From Fibrobacter succinogenes (GTDB lineage: Bacteria > Fibrobacterota > Fibrobacteria > Fibrobacterales > Fibrobacteraceae): a DNA stretch of 64,000 bases. Both the position numbers and the translations under genes were made by a program. Shown here piece by piece: positions 23,286-32,413 of this stretch. Below the pieces are notes generated by a model. That model did no database searches. It was given only the letters and a program-made list of their open reading frames with translations, and had not been told where the DNA came from. Within the stretch, counting starts at the first letter, position 1; each line of letters starts with the position of its first letter. The DNA is taken from positions 62,001 through 126,000 of the forward strand of contig CACZAD010000005.1 of the NCBI GenBank assembly GCA_902779055.1, written 5' to 3'.

Positions 23286-25631
23286 ATGGGATTGTTTAGT
23301 AAATTGGCGAAAACAGCCACTATTGCCGCTTTTGCGGTGGCCGTTGCAGATTCGTTTGCGGTGACGGTTAATAACCCGATTATGTATGTCGATAGCCCGG
23401 ACCCCTCGATTGTCCGTGTTGACGATGCTTATTATATGGTTACGACGACCATGCATTTTGCCCCGGGCGTGCCTGTTTTTAAGAGTACGGATTTGGCCCA
23501 GTGGCGCACGGTGGGGTATGCTTACCAGACGCTCACCAACAATGACCAGCAAAACCTGAATGGCGGCAAGGACGCCTACGGTAAGGGTTCCTGGGCATCG
23601 AGCATTCGTTATCACAAGGGATTTTTCTACGTGCTGACTCCGTCGTACACGACGGGTAAAACTCATTTGTACAAAACCGCCGACGTGGAAAGTGGCCAGT
23701 GGTCCGAAGTGCAGCTTCCGTTCTACCACGACCCTTCTCTGTTCTTCGATGACGACGGAACCGTGTGGGTGTTCTACGGCAGTGGCGACCAGATTAGCTA
23801 CGTGCAGTTGAACGACGACGCTAGCGGCGTGAAGGCCGGTGGCAAAAGCGGTAAGCTTGGCGGCGTGAGCGTGAACCAGGCGACCGGCAAGAGCGGCTAT
23901 ATCGTGCAGCAGGAAGGCTCGCACATGGAAAAGGTAAACGGCGAATACTATCTGTTCACGATTTCTTGGCCGAACGGTTCCTGCCGTACCGAAGTGGTTT
24001 ACCGTTCTAAGAACCTCTTGAGCGGATATACAGGAAGAGTTTTCCTCTCTGATAACGGTGTTGCGCAGGGTGGCATTTTCGATACTCCCGATGGCAAGTG
24101 GTATGCGCTTTTGTTCCGCGATTCCGGTCCGGTTGGTCGTATGTCGCACTTGGTCCCGATGGAATGGAAGGATGGCTGGCCCGTGCCCACGAGCGGCTCC
24201 AAGGCTCCTTCGACAATCGACTTGCCGGAATCTCCGCTTCCGGGCTATGGCATGGTCACCAGCGACGACTTTGAATCTGGCGAACTTGCTCTCGAATGGC
24301 AGTTTAACCATAACCCCGACAACAAGAATTGGAGCTTGTCTGCAAATCCGGGCTTCTACCGCATTACTACGAGCCGCACCGATAGCCGCGTCGTGAATGC
24401 AAAGAATACGATTACCCAGCGTTCCTTTGGCCCAAAGAGTTCTGGCCGTACGCTTGTGGATGGCAAGGGTATGAAGGATGGCGATATTGCGGGTCTCGTA
24501 GCCTTGCAGGATGACAAGGGCTTTGTGGCTCTCGCAAAGGAAAACGGTAGCTACAAGGTGGTGATGTACACTGGAAACAAGGACGGTGAAAGACAGGCAG
24601 CAAGCCAAGCTCTTTCGGACTCCAAGGTTTACCTGCGAATTGATTTTGACCTGCCGATTGACCGCGGTACTGCTTACTTCTATTACAGCACCGATGGTAG
24701 CACTTGGAACAAGATCGGTAGCGAAGTGAAACTCAATTATGACCTCCACATGTTTGTGGGTGTTCGTTGGGGTCTCTTCAACTTTGCAACCAAGACTGCT
24801 GGCGGTTATGCAGACTTTGACTGGTTCAAGGTTGGTACTGATGTGAACGATGAAATTTATCTTGATGGCGCTGGCGCAGAACCTGTTCCGCAGACTCCGT
24901 TCTGTGCTGCTGGCGAAAACTGCCCTGCAGCTGCAATCCCGGGAAAGATTGAAGCCGAAAACTTTGATGTGCCGGGCAAGGGTAAGGATGGATCCTCGTA
25001 CTATGACGGTGATTCTGAAAACCACGGCGATAGCGACTACCGCAAGGGTACTGGCGTGGATCTCTACGAAAAGGCAACGGGTGTCATTGTCGGCTATAAC
25101 AGTGAAGGCGACTGGCTCGAATACACCGTGAATGTGAAGGAAGCTGGCGAGTACACCATGTTCGCGGCTGTCGCAGCGGCTGGCTCCACCTCGAGTTTCA
25201 AGCTCTCTTTGGATGGCAAGGACATTACCGAAGAAATCTCAGTGCCTGCGGCAAGTTCCGGCGAAGACAATTACGACGATTACAACAAGGTGAAATCTAA
25301 TGTGACGCTCCCCGAGGGCGAACACGTGCTCCGTTTTACGGTTATCGGTTCTTGGCTTGACATCGACTACTTTACGTTCGTGAAGGGTGCGAATGCTACG
25401 GATCCGGAACCCATTGATCCGACAGACTTGGCAAGGAGCGTTCGCCATAATGTGCCGGATGTGCAATCTTATGGCGTCTATGGCGTGAACGGTTCGTTTG
25501 TTGGTCGCATCGATGCCTCGAGCGCATTTGAAGTCCGTTCTAAGGTGAATGCGCTTGTGAAGCAGAACGGAGTGTACTTAGTGAAGTCGCTTACCTCCGG
25601 CCTCTCGCACCGCATCTCTGTAACAAAGTAA
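23286..25631 (+). CDS. Secreted GH43 xylosidase/arabinofuranosidase with C-terminal beta-sandwich and CBM6
   Basis: 781 residues from ATG 23286, with AAAAAGGAG upstream; the in-frame ATG at 23241 falls in the -10 region and is rejected. Signal peptide ~1-25. GH43 propeller ~28-330 with Asp39 in DSPDPSI, Asp149 in YHDPSLFFDDDG and Glu210 in QQEGSHM. A second beta-sandwich (~340-535, opening SDDFESGELALEWQFNHNPD) is the domain typical of GH43 beta-xylosidases and bifunctional arabinofuranosidases, which completes the active site. CBM6 ~548-705, with NHGDSDYRKGTGVDLYEKATG. The C-terminal module is ~710-781 (YGVYGVNGSFVGRI, GVYLVKS). This is a different GH43 subgroup from the three at 7.8-15 kb. 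Confidence 0.9.
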   Translation: MGLFSKLAKTATIAAFAVAVADSFAVTVNNPIMYVDSPDPSIVRVDDAYYMVTTTMHFAPGVPVFKSTDLAQWRTVGYAYQTLTNNDQQNLNGGKDAYGKGSWASSIRYHKGFFYVLTPSYTTGKTHLYKTADVESGQWSEVQLPFYHDPSLFFDDDGTVWVFYGSGDQISYVQLNDDASGVKAGGKSGKLGGVSVNQATGKSGYIVQQEGSHMEKVNGEYYLFTISWPNGSCRTEVVYRSKNLLSGYTGRVFLSDNGVAQGGIFDTPDGKWYALLFRDSGPVGRMSHLVPMEWKDGWPVPTSGSKAPSTIDLPESPLPGYGMVTSDDFESGELALEWQFNHNPDNKNWSLSANPGFYRITTSRTDSRVVNAKNTITQRSFGPKSSGRTLVDGKGMKDGDIAGLVALQDDKGFVALAKENGSYKVVMYTGNKDGERQAASQALSDSKVYLRIDFDLPIDRGTAYFYYSTDGSTWNKIGSEVKLNYDLHMFVGVRWGLFNFATKTAGGYADFDWFKVGTDVNDEIYLDGAGAEPVPQTPFCAAGENCPAAAIPGKIEAENFDVPGKGKDGSSYYDGDSENHGDSDYRKGTGVDLYEKATGVIVGYNSEGDWLEYTVNVKEAGEYTMFAAVAAAGSTSSFKLSLDGKDITEEISVPAASSGEDNYDDYNKVKSNVTLPEGEHVLRFTVIGSWLDIDYFTFVKGANATDPEPIDPTDLARSVRHNVPDVQSYGVYGVNGSFVGRIDASSAFEVRSKVNALVKQNGVYLVKSLTSGLSHRISVTK

Positions 25632-25639
25632 GAAATCCC

Positions 25640-25799
25640 TAAAACGCCCACGAGGCCAGAAGGTGAATGTCGGAAGCGTAGCTTACGAACATTCATTTTT
25701 TGGCCGTTTTGTTGTACTACAAACACCCACTAGGGCTGGAAGCGCATTTTGAAAACTTGTTTTCAAAAATGCATTTCCAGCCCGTTTTTGTGTACTATA
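25640..25799. repeat. Two tandem long-palindrome units downstream of the GH43 gene
   Basis: Unit 1 pairs GGCCA..TGAATGT with ACATTCA..TTGGCC. Unit 2 pairs GGGCTGGAA with TTCCAGCCC and GCATTTT-AAAAC with GTTTT-AAAATGC. Each unit is introduced by an A-rich CCCAC segment and followed by TGTACTA. RNA from either strand would form long hairpins, so they may terminate or protect the transcript. The rest of the 25632-26003 gap holds one GTCACCCCGG repeat and the next promoter. Confidence 0.65.
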
Positions 25800-25832
25800 A
25801 ACACCCACGAATATTGCTGACGCTTGACGCCT

Positions 25833-25867
25833 GTCACCCCGGATTCATTCCGGGGGCGCCTTACACA
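25833..25867. repeat. GTCACCCCGG-type intergenic palindromic repeat
   Basis: GTCACCCCGGATTCATTCCG followed by GGGGCGCCTTACACA: inverted CCCCGGA/TCCGGGG core with the tail CGCCTTACAC shared by the other copies in this window. Confidence 0.75.
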
Positions 25868-25895
25868 ATTTAAAGATCACACCGTCCCATTCTCC

Positions 25896-25959
25896 ATTGA
25901 CAAAACGCAACGAAAAATAATTGCGTTTTGCAGCTTCCAAGAGTTTCTGAATATATCTT
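25896..25959 (+). promoter_or_regulatory. Degenerate island operator box before the third esterase gene
   Basis: TTGACAAAACGCAACG at 25896-25911 keeps only the left half of the box. The best -10 (TATATCTT, 25952) is 41 bases after the box end, the weakest example in the set. Confidence 0.4.
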
Positions 25960-26003
25960 CTCAATGGGTAAATAGGGATGTTTTACCCTTAAGGAGTAGA
26001 GGT

Positions 26004-27473
26004 ATGTTTGGTAAATTGTCCGCCGGATTGGCGACTTTGGCGTTTTTGGCGAGCTTCGCCGCTGCAGATAACATTAACGTGAACGGGACTTCCCGTAGCA
26101 TGAACGTGTACGCACCGAAGAACATCGAAAAAGGGCGACCGCTCATTATCCAGATGCACGGTATGAATCAGGATGCCCCGTACCAGCAGAATGCAGCCAA
26201 GTGGGAACCGATTGCCGATACGGCCCGTTTTGTGGTCGTGTTCCCGAATGGTCAGAACAAGGCCTGGGACATTTCCGGCGACAAGGACATCAATTTCATC
26301 AAGGCCATCATCAACGAAATGTACAGCAAGTACGGCATCGACAAGAACCGAGTCTACGTTTCGGGATTCTCGATGGGTGGCATGATGAGTTACCATGTGG
26401 CAAACAAGATGGGTGACCAGATTGCAGCCATTGCTCCGGTTTCGGGTGGCGGTGGCGTGAACTCGCCCAAACGCGCGATGCCGATTATGCATACGCACGG
26501 CACCACCGACGACGTCGTGAATTACAACAACACCGTCAATACCCTCAAGGGCTGGGTTTCTGCCCAGAAATGTTCTTCGAATTCCAAGGTCACAAAACCG
26601 TATCCGGCAAACAAGTCGGGCTCTGCCGCCTCTCTCGAAGTCTGGAGTGGTTGCAACGATAACGTCGAAGTCCGCTTGCTCACTATTGCAGGCAAGGGTC
26701 ACTGGTATTCCATGGACGAAGCTAGCGTCAACACGAGCGTCGAAATCTGGAATTTCGTCAAGAATTATTCGCTGGACGGTTCCACACTTACGCCGCCGAT
26801 TGAAGTCCCGACTGACCGCGACAGCGTTTTCAACGGCGGTTTCGATTCGACCGATGTCGCCTGGACTTTGCAGACGCACGGCAGCGCCGCAGCAACAGGC
26901 GATGTGAAAAATGGCAAGTACCAGTTTGATATTTCTGCAGTTGGTACGGAAAATTATCAGGTGCAGCTCATTCAGCACGACTTGCACCTCGAAAAAGGTC
27001 AGTGGTACGAAGTGAGCTTTGATGCTAGCGCTGGTGCTGCACGCACGCTCGAAGTGAATGTGGAACAGCATACCGATCCGTGGGCAAGCTACCTCACCGA
27101 AAAGGCAAATTTTGAACTCGGAACGGAATCCAAAACATATACATTCCAGTTCCAGATGACCGCCGCGACCGACAAGGATTCCCGTTTGAGTTTCAATGCT
27201 GGCGCCTCGACAGGCACGCTCACGCTCGATAACGTGTCCATCAAGAAAATTGCAGAACCTTCGCTTGGGTTTACGGCGATGCGGTTTGGCGCAACGATCG
27301 CGGAATCAACGTTTGATGTCTATAACCTTGCTGGCCGACGCCTCGGATTTGTCGAAATCATCGAAAACGATGTGCCGAATATGCAAAAAACGGTAAAAAA
27401 TGCAGGCTTTGGTAAGGGTGTCTACATTCTGCGTGGCAAAAACCGTTCGTTTATGGTGCCGGTGGACAGGTAA
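26004..27473 (+). CDS. Secreted CE1-like esterase with CBM4/9-like module
   Basis: 489 residues from ATG 26004 (AAGGAGTAGAGGT upstream); an in-frame start near 25824 lies in repeat sequence and is rejected. Signal peptide ~1-21. The esterase domain (~23-260) resembles polyhydroxybutyrate-depolymerase/feruloyl esterases: IIQMHGMNQD oxyanion region, Ser123 in GFSMGGMMSY, Asp in GTTDDVVNY and His in GKGHWYSM. Residues ~271-416 form a CBM4/9-like sandwich (VFNGGFDSTDVAWTLQT ... GTLTLDNVSIKK), unlike the CBM6 used elsewhere here. The C-terminal module (~425-489) has FDVYNLAGRRLGFVE and GVYILRGKN. Probable role: removal of acyl groups from arabinoxylan. Confidence 0.85.
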   Translation: MFGKLSAGLATLAFLASFAAADNINVNGTSRSMNVYAPKNIEKGRPLIIQMHGMNQDAPYQQNAAKWEPIADTARFVVVFPNGQNKAWDISGDKDINFIKAIINEMYSKYGIDKNRVYVSGFSMGGMMSYHVANKMGDQIAAIAPVSGGGGVNSPKRAMPIMHTHGTTDDVVNYNNTVNTLKGWVSAQKCSSNSKVTKPYPANKSGSAASLEVWSGCNDNVEVRLLTIAGKGHWYSMDEASVNTSVEIWNFVKNYSLDGSTLTPPIEVPTDRDSVFNGGFDSTDVAWTLQTHGSAAATGDVKNGKYQFDISAVGTENYQVQLIQHDLHLEKGQWYEVSFDASAGAARTLEVNVEQHTDPWASYLTEKANFELGTESKTYTFQFQMTAATDKDSRLSFNAGASTGTLTLDNVSIKKIAEPSLGFTAMRFGATIAESTFDVYNLAGRRLGFVEIIENDVPNMQKTVKNAGFGKGVYILRGKNRSFMVPVDR

Positions 27474-27503
27474 AATCCAGAAAGTTTACGTCTCTCTCTA
27501 ATC

Positions 27504-27538
27504 AAGAGCCGTCCTCTGAAAAGGGGGCGCTCTTTTTG
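27504..27538 (+). terminator. Rho-independent terminator
   Basis: Stem based on AAGAGC/GCTCTT with partial GC pairing inside, followed by a T run. Confidence 0.8.
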
Positions 27539-27559
27539 CTTTTTCATTCTTATCCATCG

Positions 27560-27625
27560 TGGATAAAATGTCAAAGGAACATTTGTGATTTTTTGATTTT
27601 TTTTGCTTTTTTGGGGATAATTTTA
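27560..27625 (+). promoter_or_regulatory. Island operator box and -10 element of the GH27 gene
   Basis: Box TGGATAAAATGTCAAA at 27560-27575; GGGATAATTTTA with TAATTTTA at 27618-27625, 43 bases after the box end. Confidence 0.75.
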
Positions 27626-27662
27626 GTTTAGGGATAATAATACCTTGGAAACAGGAGTGCCT

Positions 27663-29558
27663 ATGTTTGGTTTGAAGAAGAACAATGGTTGCAAGCTTGG
27701 AGTGTTGGCAACTTTGACTTTGGCGGGATTGGCTTCGCAGGCTTTCGCGAGTGCTGATACTTTGGTGCTTACGCCGCCGCTGGGTTGGAACAGCTGGAAC
27801 GTTTTCCACGAAAACATCAACGAAAAGCAGATTCAGGAAATTGCCGACGCGATGGTCGAATCCGGCTTGAAGGATGCCGGCTATGTGTTCCTTAACCTTG
27901 ACGATAACTGGATGGACACCAAGCGTGATTCCAACGGTGACCTTACGCACAACCCGAAGACTTTCCCGAGTGGCATGAAGGCCATCGCTGATTACGTGCA
28001 TAAGAAGGGCCTCAAGTTCGGTCTTTACGGCGACCGCGGTAAACGCACTTGCCACCATTACAACAGCAATTGGCAAAGCGAAAGCGGTTCCAATGGCCGC
28101 GAAGTACAGGATGCCAAGAAGTTGGCAGAATGGGGCGTCGACTACTGGAAGTACGATAACTGCGACTCGGATCCGAGAACGCAGGAAAAAGATTACACTG
28201 CAATGTCCAATGCTCTCCGCAATTCCGGACGCGACATCGTGTTCAGCATTTGCATGTGGGAATACAAGGACTGGATGCCGAAAATTGCTAACCTCTGGCG
28301 CACCACTTTCGACATTGGTCCCGAATGGATTTCGACTTCGTGGTACCGCGGCGTCTACGAAATTATCGATGCGAACAACAAGTATTGGCAGATTGCAAAG
28401 CCCGGTCACTGGAATGACCCGGACATGCTCGAAGTAGGTAACAGGGGCCTCTCTTACGAAGAACAGCGTTCCCAGATGACGATGTGGTCCATTATGGCCG
28501 CTCCCATCATGATCAGTTCCGACGTTCGCAACATGAGCAACGAGACTAAGGAACTCTACCTGAACAAGGACATGATTGCCATTAACCAGGACTCCTTGGG
28601 CGTTCAGGGCCACCGCATCTCTGACAAGCAAGGCAAGCAGGTTTGGACCAAGCCTTTGAAGAACGGCGATCTTGCCGTGGCTCTCCTCAACAACAACTCT
28701 TCTACCCAGACCGTCGAATGCAATTTCTCTGACATTGGTATAGAAGGTGATGTGGAAGTTAGAGATGCCTGGAAAAAGAAGGACTTGGGCGCACTTTCCC
28801 ACGTTTCTATAGAACTCCCGGCTCACGGTTCTGCGTTGCTCCGTTTGGTGGTCAAACCGGTTCCCCGTGGACTCTTCAAGGGCGAAGCTTTTGCCATTCC
28901 GGGCAAAATCGAAATGGAAGATTTCGACATTAACGGACTCGGCCAGGGTAACACCACCTACAACGAAAATGATACCGAAAACCATGGCGACTCTGACTAC
29001 CGCAAGGGCACGGGCGTCGACCTGTACGAAAAGGCTTCTGGCATTATCGTTGGCTACAACCAGGCTGGCGAATGGCTTGAATACACCGTGAATGTTGCCA
29101 AAACGGGTACTTATACGATGAATGCTTCCGTGGCCTCTGCTAACAGTACCTCGAGCTTTAAACTCTCTGTGGACGGTAAGGATATCACTAAAGAAATTGC
29201 CGTTCCGCAGGCAAGCTCTGGCGAAGACAACTACGATGACTACAATACTGTCGAAGCCAAGGTGGACTTGACCGAAGGCGAACACATTCTCCGCTTTACG
29301 GTTACCGGCGACTGGATGGATATTGACTGGATTGAGTTTATCGATGGAACGGTGGGGCTTGCCAAGGCTCGCTTGGAATCCTTTGGAACCCAAAATTCGT
29401 ATAACGTATTCAGTGCAACTGGCAAGCATCTCGGCCGTGTGGACTTGAACGGTTCCAGTGTTGTGGAAGCGCTCAAGAATGCGGGCTTTGCTCGTGGCGT
29501 GTATATGGTCCGTTCCGTCAAGGGAAATCTGATCCGCCGCGTAAAAGTCGGTGAATGA
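27663..29558 (+). CDS. Secreted GH27 alpha-galactosidase with CBM6
   Basis: 631 residues from ATG 27663 (ACAGGAG upstream). Signal peptide ~1-30 (ends ASQAFA). The GH27 barrel (~35-310) opens with TPPLGWNSWN, has GLYGDRGKRTC, the nucleophile Asp165 in YWKYDNC and the acid/base motif WNDPDML at ~250. A short all-beta domain follows to ~395. CBM6 ~410-565 (AIPGKIEMEDFDING ... MDIDWIEF) has the same SDYRKGTGVDLYEKASG signature as the GH43 at 23.3 kb. The C-terminal module (~570-631) has YNVFSATGKHLGRVD and GVYMVRS. It should release alpha-galactosyl units from galactomannan, galactoglucomannan or arabinoxylan side chains. Confidence 0.93.
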   Translation: MFGLKKNNGCKLGVLATLTLAGLASQAFASADTLVLTPPLGWNSWNVFHENINEKQIQEIADAMVESGLKDAGYVFLNLDDNWMDTKRDSNGDLTHNPKTFPSGMKAIADYVHKKGLKFGLYGDRGKRTCHHYNSNWQSESGSNGREVQDAKKLAEWGVDYWKYDNCDSDPRTQEKDYTAMSNALRNSGRDIVFSICMWEYKDWMPKIANLWRTTFDIGPEWISTSWYRGVYEIIDANNKYWQIAKPGHWNDPDMLEVGNRGLSYEEQRSQMTMWSIMAAPIMISSDVRNMSNETKELYLNKDMIAINQDSLGVQGHRISDKQGKQVWTKPLKNGDLAVALLNNNSSTQTVECNFSDIGIEGDVEVRDAWKKKDLGALSHVSIELPAHGSALLRLVVKPVPRGLFKGEAFAIPGKIEMEDFDINGLGQGNTTYNENDTENHGDSDYRKGTGVDLYEKASGIIVGYNQAGEWLEYTVNVAKTGTYTMNASVASANSTSSFKLSVDGKDITKEIAVPQASSGEDNYDDYNTVEAKVDLTEGEHILRFTVTGDWMDIDWIEFIDGTVGLAKARLESFGTQNSYNVFSATGKHLGRVDLNGSSVVEALKNAGFARGVYMVRSVKGNLIRRVKVGE

Positions 29559-29597
29559 CGCCGCCTTTAACTTGGAATATTCCGATGTACAATGCAA

Positions 29598-29622
29598 TGC
29601 CCGCCTAACGGCGGGCATTTTT
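29598..29622 (+). terminator. Rho-independent terminator
   Basis: Perfect stem TGCCCGCC/GGCGGGCA, loop TAAC, then a T run. Confidence 0.93.
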
Positions 29623-29630
29623 GTCTAGTA

Positions 29631-29696
29631 TGGATAAACCGTCCACGGTATCTTGATGAAAGTCATAGAAAAAACAACTTTTCAAGAATAATTTTA
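29631..29696 (+). promoter_or_regulatory. Island operator box and -10 element of the beta-helix/GH43 operon
   Basis: Box TGGATAAACCGTCCAC at 29631-29646; TAATTTTA at 29689-29696, 43 bases after the box end. Confidence 0.72.
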
Positions 29697-29746
29697 GAGT
29701 GTTGTTAGGGTGAACTTTAAAAAGTTTACAAAGCGAGGTTAGGTAT

Positions 29747-32392
29747 ATGGGTCTCAACAAATTTGGTCAACTTGCCGCGATCTCTACACTCTTTCTGGGT
29801 GTGACGGTTGCTACTGCTGCTACTCAGGCTACATTCTATGTCGCTCCGGGCGGCAGCGATACGAATAAAGGAACTGAAGAAGCTCCTTTCAAGACGATTA
29901 CGCAGGCACAGAAGGCCGTGCGCGCCATTAACGGCTCCATGACGGGCGATATCGAAGTGATTTTACGCGAAGGCACTTACGCGCTCCCTGCAACAGTCAA
30001 CTTTACCGAAGAAGATGGCGGTAAAGACGGTCATTACGTGCGTTATAAAGCCGCAGATGGCGAAAATCCGCTCATTACGGGTGGCATGCCGGTTACGGGC
30101 TGGACCATTCATGACGAAAAGAACAACATTTGGAAGGCCGAAGGCATCGATGGTCGATTCCGTCAGTTGTATGTAAACGGCAAGAAGGCTGTTCGCGCTT
30201 GCTTCCCCAACGCGATTGCTTCAGATGAGAAGGGTGCAGGTACCTTTGATCACGATTTCGTACGTCTCACGAAGGTGGACTCTACGGGCCGTGCCTTTGA
30301 TGTTTCTGCGGACTACGTCAAGAATATCAAGAACATTGAAGATGTTGAAATCCATTTGATGATTGCCTGGGCCGAAAGCATCTTGCGATTGGAAAAGGTT
30401 CAAGTGAACGGTGGGACTGCAAAACTCATTCCCAAGGATCCTGAACGTACCAAGTTGTTCCACCGTGCTTACCCCATGCTCGGAACTGCCTTCATGAGTA
30501 ATCCTCCCAAGCAGCAGGTTTTCTATCTAGAAAATTCCTACGATTTGCTTGACGCTCCGGGTGAATGGTATCTGGATGAAAAGAATAGTGTACTTTATTA
30601 TAAGCCCCGTACTGGCGAAAACATGGCTACGGCCAATGTGGTTGCTCCCCGCCTCAATACCATGTTCAACGTTTTAGGTAAGGACACCAAGAACAAAGTT
30701 GGTTATATGTCTTTTGAAGGCTTGAACTTTGCTCATTCCAACTACACTCGCCCCAGCGAAGAAGGCTTCTTGGATTTGCAGGCGGCAAACTTCAATGTGG
30801 ATGTCCTTCCGGATCCCGGTCGCGGAAATTGGGAAAGGTTGAATAGCAACAAGTATTTGCTGTGGCGTCCCGATGCCGGCTTCCGTGTTGAAAACGCTCA
30901 CCATTTCTTGGTCAAGAACTGCACCTTTACGCAAATGGCTGCAACTGGCCTTGACTTTGTGTCGGGAACGAACGATGACGTGATCGAAGGCAACGTGTTC
31001 TATGAAATTGGCGCTGCTGGTATTATGCTTGGCAAGTTCTATCAGGACTCCACGACCGAAATTCATATCGCCTACAATCCGAAGGACAAGGATGAAATCA
31101 GTACACGTGATACCATTCGCAACAACCTCGTGACCAACGTGACGAACGAACACCAGGGCGCTGTGGGTATCGGTGCTGGCTATCCGCGCTATGTGGTGAT
31201 TGAAAACAACGAAATTTCCTACACTTACTACTCCGGAATTTCCCTTGGGTTTGGCTGGACCAAAGACCAAACCGCTATGACGAACAACCATGTCAATAAG
31301 AACAACATTCATCATATTTCTCGTTTGCTCTGCGATTCCGGTCCGATTTACACTTTGAGTAATCAGGGTACGGGCAGTGAAATCAAGGAAAACTATCTCC
31401 ACGATTACAGTGCCTCCAAGTGGTCTGATTACTGGGTTCTCCCGATTTACCTCGACGAAGGTTCTAGTGGCTTTGTTGTCGAAAATAACTCTTACAGGAA
31501 TGCTCCGAGCGGTGTCGGCCGTAATCAGCCGGGCCAGTTTACAGAACGCAACAACGGTGGCTATATCGCTTCTGTTGCTGATGCGGCAGGCCTTCAGGGT
31601 GAATTCAAGAATATCGGTGACCGTATCAACAACATTCCGCTTCCGGACTTCTCCAATGTGGTTCCGCAGGCTCCGTTTGTCGAAAACATGACGATTCCGG
31701 GTGCTATCGAAATGGAAAATTACGATGAAGGCGGCCAGAGCGTTTCGTTCAGCGACAAGGACTTTGTGAACGAAGGTGGCGTCTATCGCGAAGACGGCGT
31801 GGATGTCGTGGGCCTTGGCTGCTCCGATACGCTCAACACGAAGGATTGCAAGGGTTATGCCGTGGGTTACACGCAGGCTGGCGAATGGCTCGAATACACA
31901 GTGAATGTCACGACTGCCGGTGAATATGCATTTGTCGCAAATGTGGCTTCTGGTCTCGAAGGCTCTAGCTTCCGCCTCTTCATGGATGGCAAGGCAATCT
32001 CCGATACGATTGTGGCCCCGCAAGGCGAAGACTGGAATACTTACGGCACGGTGGATGGCAAGACGACGGCTCTCGAAGCTGGCGAACATGTGCTCCGCGT
32101 GGCCATTACGGGAACTTACTTGAACATCGACTGGATCAAGTTTGGCAAGTCCAAGGAAGAAATTCTTTCGATCAAGCCGAATGTTCGTTACGGTTTGAAT
32201 ATGGATGTCTCTCGCAGCTCTACGCTGAATGTGTTTGATATTCGTGGCCATCACATGGGTACGATTAGCCTGATGGGTAATCCGACAACGACATCTGTGA
32301 TGCAGGCTATGCATGCAAAGAACTTTAAGGCCGGAGTCTACTTTGTCCAAAGCTTGAACAAGTCCTTTGGAAAGATGATTCAGATCAAATAA
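29747..32392 (+). CDS. Secreted right-handed beta-helix protein with CBM6, possible GH141-like enzyme
   Basis: 881 residues; ATG 29747 after GAGGTTAGGTAT. Signal peptide ~1-25. Residues ~27-640 open with FYVAPGGSDTNKGTEEAPFKTI, the usual start of parallel beta-helix carbohydrate enzymes, then a FRQLYVNGKKAVRACFPN insertion and helix rungs rich in NN (FLVKNCTF, IRNNLVTNV, IENNEISYTYYSG, NNIHHISR). The insertion and length recall family GH141 (fucosidase or xylanase); a pectate-lyase or GH120-like role cannot be excluded, and I cannot name catalytic residues. CBM6 ~648-805 (TIPGAIEMENYDEGG ... LNIDWIKF). The C-terminal module (~815-881) contains LNVFDIRGHHMGTI and GVYFVQS. The next gene starts ~20 bases after its stop with no terminator between, so the two form the only two-gene enzyme operon here. 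Confidence 0.72.
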   Translation: MGLNKFGQLAAISTLFLGVTVATAATQATFYVAPGGSDTNKGTEEAPFKTITQAQKAVRAINGSMTGDIEVILREGTYALPATVNFTEEDGGKDGHYVRYKAADGENPLITGGMPVTGWTIHDEKNNIWKAEGIDGRFRQLYVNGKKAVRACFPNAIASDEKGAGTFDHDFVRLTKVDSTGRAFDVSADYVKNIKNIEDVEIHLMIAWAESILRLEKVQVNGGTAKLIPKDPERTKLFHRAYPMLGTAFMSNPPKQQVFYLENSYDLLDAPGEWYLDEKNSVLYYKPRTGENMATANVVAPRLNTMFNVLGKDTKNKVGYMSFEGLNFAHSNYTRPSEEGFLDLQAANFNVDVLPDPGRGNWERLNSNKYLLWRPDAGFRVENAHHFLVKNCTFTQMAATGLDFVSGTNDDVIEGNVFYEIGAAGIMLGKFYQDSTTEIHIAYNPKDKDEISTRDTIRNNLVTNVTNEHQGAVGIGAGYPRYVVIENNEISYTYYSGISLGFGWTKDQTAMTNNHVNKNNIHHISRLLCDSGPIYTLSNQGTGSEIKENYLHDYSASKWSDYWVLPIYLDEGSSGFVVENNSYRNAPSGVGRNQPGQFTERNNGGYIASVADAAGLQGEFKNIGDRINNIPLPDFSNVVPQAPFVENMTIPGAIEMENYDEGGQSVSFSDKDFVNEGGVYREDGVDVVGLGCSDTLNTKDCKGYAVGYTQAGEWLEYTVNVTTAGEYAFVANVASGLEGSSFRLFMDGKAISDTIVAPQGEDWNTYGTVDGKTTALEAGEHVLRVAITGTYLNIDWIKFGKSKEEILSIKPNVRYGLNMDVSRSSTLNVFDIRGHHMGTISLMGNPTTTSVMQAMHAKNFKAGVYFVQSLNKSFGKMIQIK

Positions 32393-32413
32393 TAAAATAG
32401 AGTGGGGTGCTTT

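Noticed and set aside
25824..26003. Upstream start for the CE1-like esterase at 26.0 kb
   Set aside because: The extension translates a palindromic repeat and the promoter; ATG 26004 has AAGGAG and begins a signal peptide.
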